Assembly (NCBI RefSeq): GCF_014384895.1
Contig: NZ_JACRSQ010000007.1
Location: forward strand, 82,376-146,375
Origin: Bianquea renquensis
GTDB taxonomy: Bacteria; Bacillota; Clostridia; Lachnospirales; Bianqueaceae
Direction: 5' to 3'
Length of the DNA: 64,000 nucleotides
Below the pieces are notes generated by a model that ran no database searches, was not told the DNA's origin, and saw only the letters and a program-made list of their open reading frames with translations. The translations under genes were made by a program, and so were the position numbers. Within the stretch, counting starts at the first letter, position 1. Every line of letters starts with the position of its first letter. This document shows, one piece after another, positions 36,429-45,236 of this stretch.

Positions 36429-37157
36429 TTACGTAATATACCCTTCTTCTCTCATAGAAAAGTATTTTCCATTGCCGATGATGATGTGATCCCACAATTG
36501 GATTTCCAGCAAAGTGCCACATTCTCTAAGCCGTTTCGTCGCGATAATATCGGACCGGCTGGGTCTCGGGTCTCCGCTGGGATGATTGTGAAGCATGATC
36601 AGGCTGACAGCCTCCTGCTTTAGAGCGGCTAAAAAGATATCTCGAGCGCTAATGATGGAAAAATTAACGGTACCAAGTGAAATATCCTGCGCGGTTATGA
36701 TTTCATTGCGCCCATTCAAAAAGACAGCTTTCACCACCTCTTTGCTCAGAAAGCGCATCTGCTGCATGTACAGGGCAGCTACGCTCTCCGGGTTGGCCGC
36801 GCAGAAGCGTTCCCGCGCCTGCGACGCCGCGATTCTAGCCGAAATCTCCAAAAGGGCCTTTAGTTGAATGACTTTGACTCTGCCCAATCCCCGAAAGCGA
36901 TACAGCCGGTCTGAACTCATGCGAAGCAAGTCGGAGAGAGGCTGACCCGATTCCTGCTCCTGCTCTGCATACGCCAACAGTCGTTTTGCCAGGTCTGTCA
37001 CCTTTTCACCGCAAGCACCGCTCTTCAAAATGATGGCCAAAAGTTCAGCGTCAGTCAACTGCGAGGCGCCCAGCGTCTCCAATTTCTCATACGGCCGTTC
37101 CGACAAAGGCAATTCTTTCATTGTCAGTGGTTTATTCGAGTTCATACTAAGACTCAT
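36429..37157 (-). CDS. radC: RadC-family JAB-domain protein
   Basis: The 242-residue protein has a helix-hairpin-helix-like N-terminal part (LPLSERPYEKLETLGASQLTDAELLAIILKSG) and a JAB/MPN metalloprotease-like domain with HNHPSGDPRPSRSDI. RadC was once tied to DNA repair, but its real function is not established. The start is uncertain: 37157 has GGGGAAAGG just upstream, and an ATG four codons later is also possible. Its place between maf and mreB is the common Bacillota order. Confidence 0.88.
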   Translation of the reverse strand: MSLSMNSNKPLTMKELPLSERPYEKLETLGASQLTDAELLAIILKSGACGEKVTDLAKRLLAYAEQEQESGQPLSDLLRMSSDRLYRFRGLGRVKVIQLKALLEISARIAASQARERFCAANPESVAALYMQQMRFLSKEVVKAVFLNGRNEIITAQDISLGTVNFSIISARDIFLAALKQEAVSLIMLHNHPSGDPRPSRSDIIATKRLRECGTLLEIQLWDHIIIGNGKYFSMREEGYIT

Positions 37158-37235
37158 CCTTTCCCCATTGATCTGAAAGCATGACCTCAGCTGTGCCCCT
37201 TCGCTTCCCCTGGATGGACAAATGTGCAAAGGCCC

Positions 37236-37829
37236 TCAGGCCCCCATGTACCAGCGTAGACTGCGTCCTGTGCTCTGAAGGGTCTGTTCCAGCTTATATA
37301 AGGGAAGCCCCACCACATTCCAATAGTCCCCCTGGATTCTATCGACCAAAAGCGCACCCTTTCCTTGAATTCCATATGCCCCTGCCTTGTCCATCGGCTC
37401 GCCAGTCGCCACGTACCATTCCAGAAGCTCGTCCGGCACCATGGCCATGGAAACCTCCGTCCGTTCATAGGCCTGGATATATGTAGTATTCACAGGAAAA
37501 CAAAGGGTTATACCTGTATAGACATGATGAATCCTGCCTCGAAGCGCTTTTAACATCGAAAGCGCCTCTTCTCCGTTTGACGGTTTACCCAAAATCTTGT
37601 TTTCAACGGCGACGACGGTATCCGCGCCCAGGACAACCGCCCTGTCCCCTATGTTTTTAGCGACGGCATCCGCCTTTCGCCAGGACAGCTCCATGACCAC
37701 TCTGTCCGGTGCCGCTCCCTCCACAAAGCTCTCCACGATGCCGGCTTCCTGGACGCGGAACTTCACTTGCAGCCGCTCCAAAAGCTCCCGGCGCCTCGGA
37801 GAACCGGAGGCCAAAACAAACGTCTCCAC
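37236..37829 (-). CDS. maf: Maf-family nucleotide pyrophosphatase
   Basis: Hydrolyses non-canonical or selected nucleoside triphosphates and slows division when overproduced. The 197-residue sequence has the family start FVLASGSPRRRELLERL, ADTVVAVENKILGKP, HHVYTGITL and GAYGIQGKGALLVDRIQGDYWNVVGLPL. A GTG start is used, with GAGG 7 nt upstream. It lies between the DUF4321 gene and radC. Confidence 0.93.
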   Translation of the reverse strand: METFVLASGSPRRRELLERLQVKFRVQEAGIVESFVEGAAPDRVVMELSWRKADAVAKNIGDRAVVLGADTVVAVENKILGKPSNGEEALSMLKALRGRIHHVYTGITLCFPVNTTYIQAYERTEVSMAMVPDELLEWYVATGEPMDKAGAYGIQGKGALLVDRIQGDYWNVVGLPLYKLEQTLQSTGRSLRWYMGA

Positions 37830-37838
37830 AGACTCGCC

Positions 37839-38093
37839 TCACATCTTGCGGTGGACCAGAACCGCGATGAAGATTCCTAAAATGGACGCGATGTTGATCT
37901 TGATTTGCAGGCCAAATGTCAGCTGAAGGATGCCAAGATTCAATGTCATCGTATCCACGCCGAAGGACTTTCCGTACGCCAGCCAGCGCCCGAAATCATA
38001 TGAGCCCAGCCATTCGCCCAGAAAACCGCCTAGCACAATTCCTGCCAAGATAAACAAAAAAAGTGTCCAATTGTTTTTACCACGTATCGCCAA
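37839..38093 (-). CDS. DUF4321 small membrane protein
   Basis: The 84-residue protein has two membrane segments (WTLFLFILAGIVLGGFLGEWLG and ASILGIFIAVLVH). The pattern matches DUF4321, a Clostridia family commonly next to maf-radC-mre genes. Function unknown. I choose a TTG start at 38093 because GGAGG is 6 nt upstream. The frame continues upstream through an ATG without a ribosome-binding site. Confidence 0.8.
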   Translation of the reverse strand: MAIRGKNNWTLFLFILAGIVLGGFLGEWLGSYDFGRWLAYGKSFGVDTMTLNLGILQLTFGLQIKINIASILGIFIAVLVHRKM

Positions 38094-38264
38094 AAGTATC
38101 CTCCGTTCACAGCAGATAGGATGGATTCGACACTCTGGTTTTCCAGATTGTGCTGTCTGCCAGAGCCTCATCACTACTCATCCGCCTTATTTTATCACAG
38201 TTTTTTCCTTTTGTATACACCCTCATCAGGATTTCATATTTATTTAAAATTTGTAAGATTCTCT

Positions 38265-39209
38265 TCAATCGATGGGTAGCTGTTCAAATTCTTTCCGCAA
38301 AGATCGGACCGGCGGTGTCGAGAGGTGATCCGCCGCCGACATTTCTCCTACCATCAGGTAGGAGGATGGCCTGTGGAGGGAACTGTTCTTTTGAACAGTC
38401 CTCTCGTTGTAATTCGCATAGCAATACACGCAGCCATTCCGGCAGGTATTATAAGCGCCTATATCAATGCTGCGGCAACATCCGCAATATTCGCGCTGTC
38501 CAGCATCCGGTTCTGTTTTTAGAGGATAGCCGCACACAGCCTCCAAGATGCCCGGATCAATACAGGAAGCCGGCCTAATGCCGTAGGAAGAAAAATCATG
38601 CTTTTCTGCGCAGGCCTTCAAAGGCAAGTCAAAGGATGAGGCGATCTCGGCAAATCCCTTAGCCAGCCGCTCCTGTTCCTGAAATGTAGGCTCTCGAAGG
38701 ATTCCTCGCTGAAAAGGGCCCGTCAGCTTATCGTAGGAATCGACGAAGCTTATGGTACATTGGCACGTATGTGCCGCCAATTGACGGCATAGGCGTTCAA
38801 ACTGGTTCAAATGATAGGAAATATCAAGCCCCTTATTCAGAACGATGGGATCATAGCGCCATAGAACTCGTTTAGGGCCCAATCTGTCGCTTAAGCGAAG
38901 AAACGTATGGAGTATCTCAGGTTTGGGCCGCAAATTTCGCTCGAGCTCTCTGCCGTAAGGCGTCAGTGTGAACTGAAAAAGATACCGGTACCCCATGGAG
39001 TCAATCTCGTCCAGTTTATCCATCAGATTCGCCGGGTCCTTTGTCCAAAACACAATACAGTCCACCACTTCCGGTGAGAGCGCAATTCCCGTTACCTGGG
39101 ATGGGTTGACAGGATTGCGGGTCAACACCAGTCCCTCCCGAAGGCGGCGAAGAAACCATTCAGAATAAAAGGACGGTAGATCCGTCCTTCTGCTTGCACT
39201 GATGATCAT
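38265..39209 (-). CDS. DUF1848 cysteine-cluster protein
   Basis: The 314-residue protein starts MIISASRRTDLPSFYSEWFLRRLREG, contains VFWTKDPANLM and FTLTPYGRELE, and ends with the cysteine-rich CGCCRSIDIGAYNTCRNGCVYCYANYN. This is DUF1848, a family whose C-terminal CxxxCxxC resembles a radical SAM cluster placed at the wrong end of the protein. Function is unknown. The ribosome-binding site is GAGG at about 10 nt. A 17-bp gap separates it from the deaminase gene upstream. Confidence 0.88.
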   Translation of the reverse strand: MIISASRRTDLPSFYSEWFLRRLREGLVLTRNPVNPSQVTGIALSPEVVDCIVFWTKDPANLMDKLDEIDSMGYRYLFQFTLTPYGRELERNLRPKPEILHTFLRLSDRLGPKRVLWRYDPIVLNKGLDISYHLNQFERLCRQLAAHTCQCTISFVDSYDKLTGPFQRGILREPTFQEQERLAKGFAEIASSFDLPLKACAEKHDFSSYGIRPASCIDPGILEAVCGYPLKTEPDAGQREYCGCCRSIDIGAYNTCRNGCVYCYANYNERTVQKNSSLHRPSSYLMVGEMSAADHLSTPPVRSLRKEFEQLPID

Positions 39210-39225
39210 ACCGAAATGCCTCGCT

Positions 39226-39708
39226 TCAAAGCTCTAACGTCACGGTTCGACCGCTGTGGGGAAGCTGCCGGTATGCAACGCCCGCCATATCCAACATCCG
39301 TTTTGAAGCTATGTACGGAGGCATATCCGCGTATTTGTCACACTGGTAGATCACCTCTTTGATTCCGCTCTGGATAATCGCTTTCGCGCAGTCATTGCAG
39401 GGGAATAGGGATACATAGAGCTTCGCGCCTTGCAGGGATGCCCCAGCGTTGTTCAAAATCGCGTTCAGCTCCGCGTGGCAGACATACATGTATTTCGTCT
39501 GCAAAGGGTTTTCATTCTCTCGATCCCAAGGCATCTCATCGTCACTGCAACCTGTGGGCATTCCATTGTAACCGATGGAAAGGATTTTATTCTTCTGACT
39601 CACAATACACGCGCCGACCTGGGTGCCTGGGTCCTTACTCCGAAGGCCCGCCAATAAGGCGATTCCCATGAAATACTCGTCCCAGGATAAGTAATCCGTT
39701 CGTTTCAT
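39226..39708 (-). CDS. comEB: dCMP deaminase (ComEB-type)
   Basis: Converts dCMP to dUMP for dTTP synthesis. The 160-residue zinc enzyme has the ligand motifs CHAELNAI (His and catalytic Glu) and PCNDCAKAI (two Cys), plus QVGACIVSQKNKILSIGYNGMP, typical of the dCMP deaminase family. The start at 39708 is fixed by GGAGG 5 nt upstream. It is followed by the DUF1848 gene. Confidence 0.92.
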   Translation of the reverse strand: MKRTDYLSWDEYFMGIALLAGLRSKDPGTQVGACIVSQKNKILSIGYNGMPTGCSDDEMPWDRENENPLQTKYMYVCHAELNAILNNAGASLQGAKLYVSLFPCNDCAKAIIQSGIKEVIYQCDKYADMPPYIASKRMLDMAGVAYRQLPHSGRTVTLEL

Positions 39709-39856
39709 ACCTACCTCCATTCCGCCGCCCCAACGGCATTGAATTCCACAATTGTTGTTTCAGCCTCTTTTCTTTGCTACCCAATATTGTAGCATAGCCT
39801 TTCCATTTTTGCAACGTTTAGTTTCGGAATACCAGGCCTCTACTGCGGTGCTCCGC

Positions 39857-40981
39857 CTACCTCTCGCCGCTCTGGCGGTACTCCCCAACCAATAGCTCCG
39901 TAACAAGGCCGTAGCTTATAACACCAGGGCTGCCAGAGGCTTGCAGATAGGTGTTGTTGATCTGTGTCGATACCTCATTGACCTTGCCCTCAAACTTAGC
40001 CCACCATTGATTCGAATACCGGAATTCCCCCTGAATCCTGGCATCCAATTGGGACATCAGCGTGTTATACAGATCCTGATCCGCCCGATACAGGGAATTG
40101 GATACATATCGGAGGGCACAGATATAACCGGAATACTGGACGTAGGGATCCGTATCCTGCATACAGACACAGAGGGCGATATAATTCGCTTCATCCTCCT
40201 TGGAAAAGCCCTTTTGGTGGGCCATCTCATGGGCTGCCGTAACGGGGATGTCAAAGGTGGGGATTGAAATATTGACGTTGGATTCACCGGTAAAGGGTAT
40301 GTAAATGCCTGTAATCCCCGCGTAGGACATGCCAATCGAAGCCAAAACAGCCTTCGGCCGCGCGTTGATCCCTCCTAAAGGAAGTCCCATGGAATCCTGA
40401 ACGGCTGAAAAACCAGAATAGGAATGTCGCAGCAGCGCGCGATTTCCCGCTTCCCTCGACATTCCCTCCTGATATCGCGAGTCCCCCTCCTCTGTATAGT
40501 AGATACAGTCGCACAGCTTGTTCGCCTGGGCCAGTAGCGGCATGGCTGTCTGATACAGTTCCTGCGCGGTAATATCCTCTGTATCGTAATCCAACATCGC
40601 CTCTAGGCTTCTGCGCCCGAACTGAATGACAAAGAGGGTTTGAAATAGAAAAAAGCCCCAGAAAACCAAACATAGCAGCAAAGCACCGTATCGTTTCCAT
40701 TTTTTCAGACGGGGACGGATGCAGCATACAAGAAGGCCTATGGGGATCATGAGAATAAGGCAGTACAGAAGGATCTCGGCAACCGAAAAGGGAACAAGAT
40801 TGGTGATAAAAGTAAGAGGCACCGTCAAAATGCGCGTGAGCCCCCTGGCAAAAAGATACTCAGCGGCCCATTCCGACTGTTTTGCCCAAAGAACGAGCAA
40901 AAAGCCAATGGACGGCAAAAAAACTCCTAAAATCCAGAATCGCATCCGCCTGTTTCCCTGACCGCTGCCCGTCTTTTTCAT
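39857..40981 (-). CDS. DUF3810 membrane protein with HExxH motif
   Basis: The 374-residue protein has three N-terminal membrane helices (about 10-120) and a large extracellular or cytosolic domain with AAHEMAHQKGFSKEDEANYIA. The HExxH and the second glutamate 19 residues on resemble a zincin metallopeptidase centre. DUF3810 proteins are common in gut Clostridia, but no substrate is known. The ribosome-binding site is GAGGAG. Confidence 0.85.
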   Translation of the reverse strand: MKKTGSGQGNRRMRFWILGVFLPSIGFLLVLWAKQSEWAAEYLFARGLTRILTVPLTFITNLVPFSVAEILLYCLILMIPIGLLVCCIRPRLKKWKRYGALLLCLVFWGFFLFQTLFVIQFGRRSLEAMLDYDTEDITAQELYQTAMPLLAQANKLCDCIYYTEEGDSRYQEGMSREAGNRALLRHSYSGFSAVQDSMGLPLGGINARPKAVLASIGMSYAGITGIYIPFTGESNVNISIPTFDIPVTAAHEMAHQKGFSKEDEANYIALCVCMQDTDPYVQYSGYICALRYVSNSLYRADQDLYNTLMSQLDARIQGEFRYSNQWWAKFEGKVNEVSTQINNTYLQASGSPGVISYGLVTELLVGEYRQSGER

Positions 40982-41366
40982 TGCGAATCCACTCCTCGTT
41001 CAAATCCATATATGTATAGTAAAATTATACCTCCGATCCCTTCCTTCTGTCAAATGCTAGTTGCTCCCGGCAACCTGGCAATCATTTCAAACAATGAGAG
41101 ATGACTTTGCCAATGGCAATGTGAGACCTCTCCCACAGGTAAAAAAAGAGAACGGATGCAAAGAATGCATTCGCCCTCCTGACGCTCAACAGCCAAGACG
41201 GATGTATGGCATTAACAGATAGGCAGATACATGGCCATATACTGTATACCCTGATCAAAATAAACTTCCTCCAAGCAGGGAGATTCCTCACATGAAAAAA
41301 AGGAATAGCAATCGTCGGGTGTTTTGCAGCCCAAACGGTTTTCTATCTTATTTTCAAATGTCCATT
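40982..41366. other. 385-bp gap before the mobile island
   Basis: I see no convincing gene here. One 69-residue minus-strand frame (41082-41291) has no ribosome-binding site and no protein-like features. A T-rich stretch and small palindromes occur. This is probably the left junction between the core chromosome and the 41.3-46.9 kb island, but I could not identify a duplicated attachment site. Confidence 0.4.
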
Positions 41367-42149
41367 TTAATAGAATTCGCTATCCGCTCTTAGCGGCTCT
41401 CCGTTTTGCTCTGTAAAACTGCTTATGTCAATGTTCTCCTCAACGTCTCCGAAAAGCATCACGTGGGCGTTTTCACCGTCCCATACGATTTTACGTATGA
41501 AGGTGCGAAGCGCTGCTCTTTTCTGTTCCACCGACATGGTATCAAACGATTTACTAAAGGAAACAAGCAAGTCTTTTAAAATTTCAAACTCGCTGTCCGA
41601 ATAGCTGTATTGATTCGATACGCTTTCAATATCCGCAATCTGTTTTTGGATGCCGTCGTTTTTACGGTGCAGTTCATTGATTTGATTGGTGATGTAATCG
41701 AATGCCGCCATACCATCCGATTTAGCAAGAGCAGTCACCAGTGCATTGATTTGTTTTTCATTGTCCTGCCGTTCTTTTTGCAAATGAAGCAGACGTTCGT
41801 TAAAATCTTCTCTGTTGGCTTCAAATTCCCGTTTTACCGTGGATAAGCCTTTGATGAATGCGGAATGATTTTCGGACAGCAGTTTGATTTGCTCACAAAC
41901 CATTCTGTCAAGCTCGTTTCCGTTTGGATTCTTGCCGTCGCAGTTTTGTCTGCGGCTTTTTTCTTTGGTCTGGCAAAGGTAGGAGTAGATTTGCTCTCCG
42001 TCCTTGTTCAATCGCTGAGACAATTTAGGACGCATAAAATCGCCGCATTTTCCGCAGAACAACAGTCCCGACAGCAACGCTACATTGCTTCTCGGCTTGT
42101 GATAGGATTTGGGCGATTTTGTTTTAGAGAAGCTTGCGCTTTTACCCAA
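41367..42149 (-). pseudogene. Large serine recombinase, C-terminal part (frameshifted)
   Basis: This frame holds the rear of a large serine recombinase: KPRSNVALLSGLLFCGKCGDFM, the zinc ribbon (CGKC ... YLCQ ... NCDG), a long coiled coil (ENRDF-like ELHRKNDGIQKQIADIE region) and the C-terminal domain (FIRKIVWDGENAHVMLFG). It continues the upstream fragment 42080-43185. The natural join, around SLKQN/KSPKSYHKPRSN near 42115-42135, needs a one-base shift, so the gene is broken here. TnpX/TndX-type recombinases of conjugative or mobilisable elements are the likely source. Confidence 0.75.
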
Positions 42150-43185
42150 TCCCTGCCCGAAATCAGACCTTCATGTTTTCCTACCGCAATAATCCATTCG
42201 TTCATATCTTTAATCTGATTCGCCTTACCAGGTTTTTGAATGGTTTTGCTGTAAGCGATTACCCCATGTTTGCCGTCAAAATCCGATTTATCCGCATAGA
42301 TTTCCACGCCCATGGATTCAAAATAATTCCATGCTTGCATATCGGCAATCATGTAAACGGGATTGGCTAAAATGGAACGGATGGAAAATCGGGTAAAATC
42401 CTTGCCGTTTTTGGTTTTGATATGGTTTTGAAGCAAATAGGTTTCCGTTTTGGTGAGTGAATTGGTTTCAAGAAATTTTTCAAAAATATCCTGCACAAGC
42501 TCGGCTTCGACTTTTACAATATCCAGCTTATACGCCTTGCGCTCTTTCCCGTCAACCGTTACGCCTCCTACAATCTGCGTACTTTTGTAACCTGTCGGCG
42601 TTGTACCGCCCAGCCATCTGCCAGATTTGGCAAGTTCGTGCATATTGTCTTTGATACGTTCAGCAATCGTTTCCCGCTCCATCTGAGCAAAGACGGTACA
42701 CATACTTAGCATTGCTCTGCCGGACGGGGTTGAATCTGAAACAGACGAAATTTTGAAAATATCGCCGTAGCAGTAATACAATATGGTTTTTAGTAATCGT
42801 TCTCTAAGGTGGTTTTTATCATTGTTGTTTAAAATGATATTTAATAATTCAATGCAGTCTGGTGATTCATAGTTTAGTTTGTTTATAAAAGATATTGATG
42901 ATTTGTCTAACGGAGTATTATCATAAACGGCAGTTATCTCTGGTGGTTTTCCCGTTATTACTTCGTCACAGGAAACCCCAAAGAAATCCGCAATTTTAAC
43001 AAGTTCCTCAGCATAAAAAGGATATTCTCCGCTAAGCCGTTTGCAGTATGCGCTTGGCAAAATATTCAATTTTTTAGCAATATCTTTGTCTAATATAGCC
43101 TTATGCCTGCACGTTTCTCTAATGGATTTTTTTTCAAGTTGTTGATATTCTTTTTTATTTTTTCAGCAGAATATTTGTTTTCCAT
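42080..43185 (-). pseudogene. Chimeric remnant: regulator fragment fused to serine recombinase middle
   Basis: Starting at ATG 43185 (GGAGG 8 nt upstream), about 75 residues resemble a helix-turn-helix regulator (DKDIAKKLNILPSAYCKRLSGEYPF...KIADFFGVSCDEVITG). Reading through needs one extra base in the T8 run at 43127-43134. After a non-family linker the frame enters a serine recombinase at DSTPSGRAMLSMCTVFAQMERETIAERIKDNM and runs to a stop at 42080. The catalytic N-terminal resolvase domain with its serine is absent. A deletion has therefore joined two genes and recombination activity should be lost. It is AT-richer than its neighbours. Confidence 0.75.
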
Positions 43186-43251
43186 AATATGTTCCTCCCA
43201 CTGATTTTAATTTCTCTACAATCAACTATAGTATAGCAAAACTCATATTGA

Positions 43252-43298
43252 AACGCAAGTCTAAATTGTTTCGAAATAAATTTTACGTGATATAATAA
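43252..43298. promoter_or_regulatory. Divergent promoters between regulator remnant and primase
   Basis: On the plus strand TATAAT (about 43292-43297) precedes the primase gene, with a poor -35. On the minus strand TTGCGT and TATACT, 17 bp apart, point toward the regulator remnant. The spacing suggests the lost regulator once controlled both. Confidence 0.4.
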
Positions 43299-43360
43299 AG
43301 TCAGAAAAATGAAATGCGCATACGATTTTCTAAAACTAATAAAAATTTGGAGGAATAAAA

Positions 43361-44575
43361 ATGGATATAAAAAATTATTCATGGATTTATAGGGATTTTA
43401 ACGGTCAAATAAGGATTGACAGACAAAAGCTCTATTGTCACATGAAAGAACATCTAAAATTAAAGATTACTGACGCTGGCAATATCTATCTACTGAATGG
43501 TAACATTTATAAACGACTTTCAGAAAGAGAATTTAAAGCTCTTATAAAAGAATATCTGCCAGTAGAGTATCGACATGATAAGGACTGGGAAAGTATATGG
43601 AAAGAGTTTGCAACTGATTTTCCTGATGTAGAAGAAACGGATTTCAATTCAAATGAAAATATTGTTCCGTTTCAGAACGGCATTCTTCTGCTTGAATATA
43701 TTGGGGCTATCCTCTCTAATGTAAAGGGGTGGAGATTTAAGAAACTTCTGATATTAGTAGGAGCTGGCAACACAGGCAAGACACAGTTACGAGAACTTAC
43801 AATGAATTTGCTCGGCAGAGAAAATTGCATATCCATTGATATGAAGAAAATCAATGAAAGGTTTGGAGCAGCACAGTTATATCTAAAGCGACTTGCGGGA
43901 AGTGGTGATATGTCAACTGTGGAAATATCCGAAATGGCGGTTATCAAAAACCTTACGGGCGGAGATAGTCTTTTTGCCGAGTATAAAGGCAAAGACGGAT
44001 TTTCTTTTCGATATGATGGACTGCTGTGGTTCAATGCGAACGCACTGCCACATTTCAGAGGTGATCGGGGAGAGCATGTATACTCTCGTTTTGTTATCAT
44101 CTACTGTAACAATATAATACCAGACGAGGAGAGAGACCCAAGACTGTTAGATAAGCTGATGTCCGAAAAAGATGTCATAGCCAGTATAGCAATAGATTGC
44201 CTTAAAAATGCAATACAGCGAGGATATAAGTTCTCTGAAAGTTCTGAAATGATTGTTGCAAGAAAAGAGTACTCCATAGAGAACAATTCTCTTCTGACTT
44301 TCGTTAACGACTGTTGCGAATGCTACACAGTAGGGCATAAAACAAAACGGTCAGAGTTCAATCGGGTGTATAAGCTATGGTGTAATGCCAATCGCGTACT
44401 GCCTGAACGGGACCGAGAAATCGGAAAGCAGTTAAAAGAGTTCTTTGAAATTGAAGTACAAAAGAACAACGGACACTACTACTATCCGATAAAAATCAAA
44501 GACGAGGTGTTCAAGGAGTACGATAGTACAAACTATGCTTTGTCACAAATGGGAGCAAAATATAACAGTAATTGA
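43361..44575 (+). CDS. D5/P4-type phage primase-helicase, internally deleted
   Basis: The 404-residue protein is a superfamily 3 helicase of the kind carried by phages, satellites and integrative elements. Walker A is GAGNTGKT (134-141). It is followed by LTGGDSLFAEYKGKDGFSFRYDGLLWFNANALP and a C-terminal helix-turn-helix-like part (VYKLWCNANRVLPERDREIGKQLKEFF). Right after NGILLLE (about 112) the usual D5 N-terminal region is missing, by roughly 100 residues, and the text jumps to YIGAILSNVKGWRF. An in-frame deletion is the simplest reading. The gene has a good GGAGG site and low GC. Confidence 0.75.
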   Translation: MDIKNYSWIYRDFNGQIRIDRQKLYCHMKEHLKLKITDAGNIYLLNGNIYKRLSEREFKALIKEYLPVEYRHDKDWESIWKEFATDFPDVEETDFNSNENIVPFQNGILLLEYIGAILSNVKGWRFKKLLILVGAGNTGKTQLRELTMNLLGRENCISIDMKKINERFGAAQLYLKRLAGSGDMSTVEISEMAVIKNLTGGDSLFAEYKGKDGFSFRYDGLLWFNANALPHFRGDRGEHVYSRFVIIYCNNIIPDEERDPRLLDKLMSEKDVIASIAIDCLKNAIQRGYKFSESSEMIVARKEYSIENNSLLTFVNDCCECYTVGHKTKRSEFNRVYKLWCNANRVLPERDREIGKQLKEFFEIEVQKNNGHYYYPIKIKDEVFKEYDSTNYALSQMGAKYNSN

Positions 44576-44689
44576 ATTGGGGCAAAAAGGGGCAAATATA
44601 ATACATTCTAAAGTACGAAAACCAAACACAGTATAAAAAGTATAACATTTGCCCCTAACCGCCCCAAAATGAAAGAGAGGTTAAACTAC

Positions 44690-44953
44690 ATGAAATCAAA
44701 CGATACATACTTTACTGACATTTACAAAAATGTTGATTCTACAACAGCAGAATTAAATTATACACGCAGAGTGCTACTGCAATTTGGTTATCTGAACGAT
44801 GACGAAAACGAATTGCTACAATATGCCCTGCACCTACTATATGAAAAGATTGTTGCAGTAGGTGACGATATTCAAAGGTACAAGGAAGCAGAAACACTTG
44901 ATTCTGAACTGCCTGAACCTTTGGAAGAGATTTTAACTTCGTTGGATATATAA
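44690..44953 (+). CDS. Small hypothetical protein of the island
   Basis: An 87-residue acidic, mostly helical protein that I cannot assign. Start at 44690 because GAGAGG lies about 9 nt upstream; an ATG seven codons earlier overlaps this site. It follows the primase by about 115 bp, as small accessory genes do in integrative elements. No membrane segment or cysteine cluster is visible. Confidence 0.6.
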   Translation: MKSNDTYFTDIYKNVDSTTAELNYTRRVLLQFGYLNDDENELLQYALHLLYEKIVAVGDDIQRYKEAETLDSELPEPLEEILTSLDI

Positions 44954-45011
44954 CATACCGTACAAGCAGTACGTCATATACTTTATAAGGAGAGGGGGCA
45001 GGTATTGCAGT

Positions 45012-45188
45012 GTGAATGTGATTATCCACTATCCCAAGATAAAGCAAGGGATTGAAGAACTTGAACGTAAAGTCGCTTCTGTTCATGTTGAGGCAGTAAG
45101 AAGTTACATAAAGCAATTACCTTGTCCCAAAGAGCAAAAGCTGGTGTTGCTGAAATCCGTTCAGGACGATTTGAAGAACGGCAAGTAG
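45012..45188 (+). CDS. Small hypothetical protein, GTG start
   Basis: A 58-residue frame (NVIIHYPKIKQGIEELERKV ... VLLKSVQDDLKNGK) that looks like a helical protein with charged amphipathic repeats. It is preceded by AGGAGAGGGGG about 14 nt upstream and followed within 13 bp by a terminator. The start codon is inferred, since ATG is absent. It probably belongs with the 44690 gene in the island operon. Confidence 0.5.
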   Translation: MNVIIHYPKIKQGIEELERKVASVHVEAVRSYIKQLPCPKEQKLVLLKSVQDDLKNGK

Positions 45189-45200
45189 ATACATAAAATT

Positions 45201-45236
45201 AGACGGTCAGGCTAATTAGGCTTGACCGTCTTTTTC
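45201..45236 (+). terminator. Terminator of the island plus-strand operon
   Basis: AGACGGTCA (45201-45209) pairs with TGACCGTCT (45223-45231), followed by TTTTTC. It abuts the end of the convergent reverse transcriptase gene. Confidence 0.85.

Noticed and set aside
41082..41291. 69-residue minus-strand frame
   Set aside because: No ribosome-binding site, no family features, and skewed composition.
45005..45052. TTG-started 16-codon frame overlapping the 58-residue gene
   Set aside because: Too short, with no support beyond an upstream purine run.
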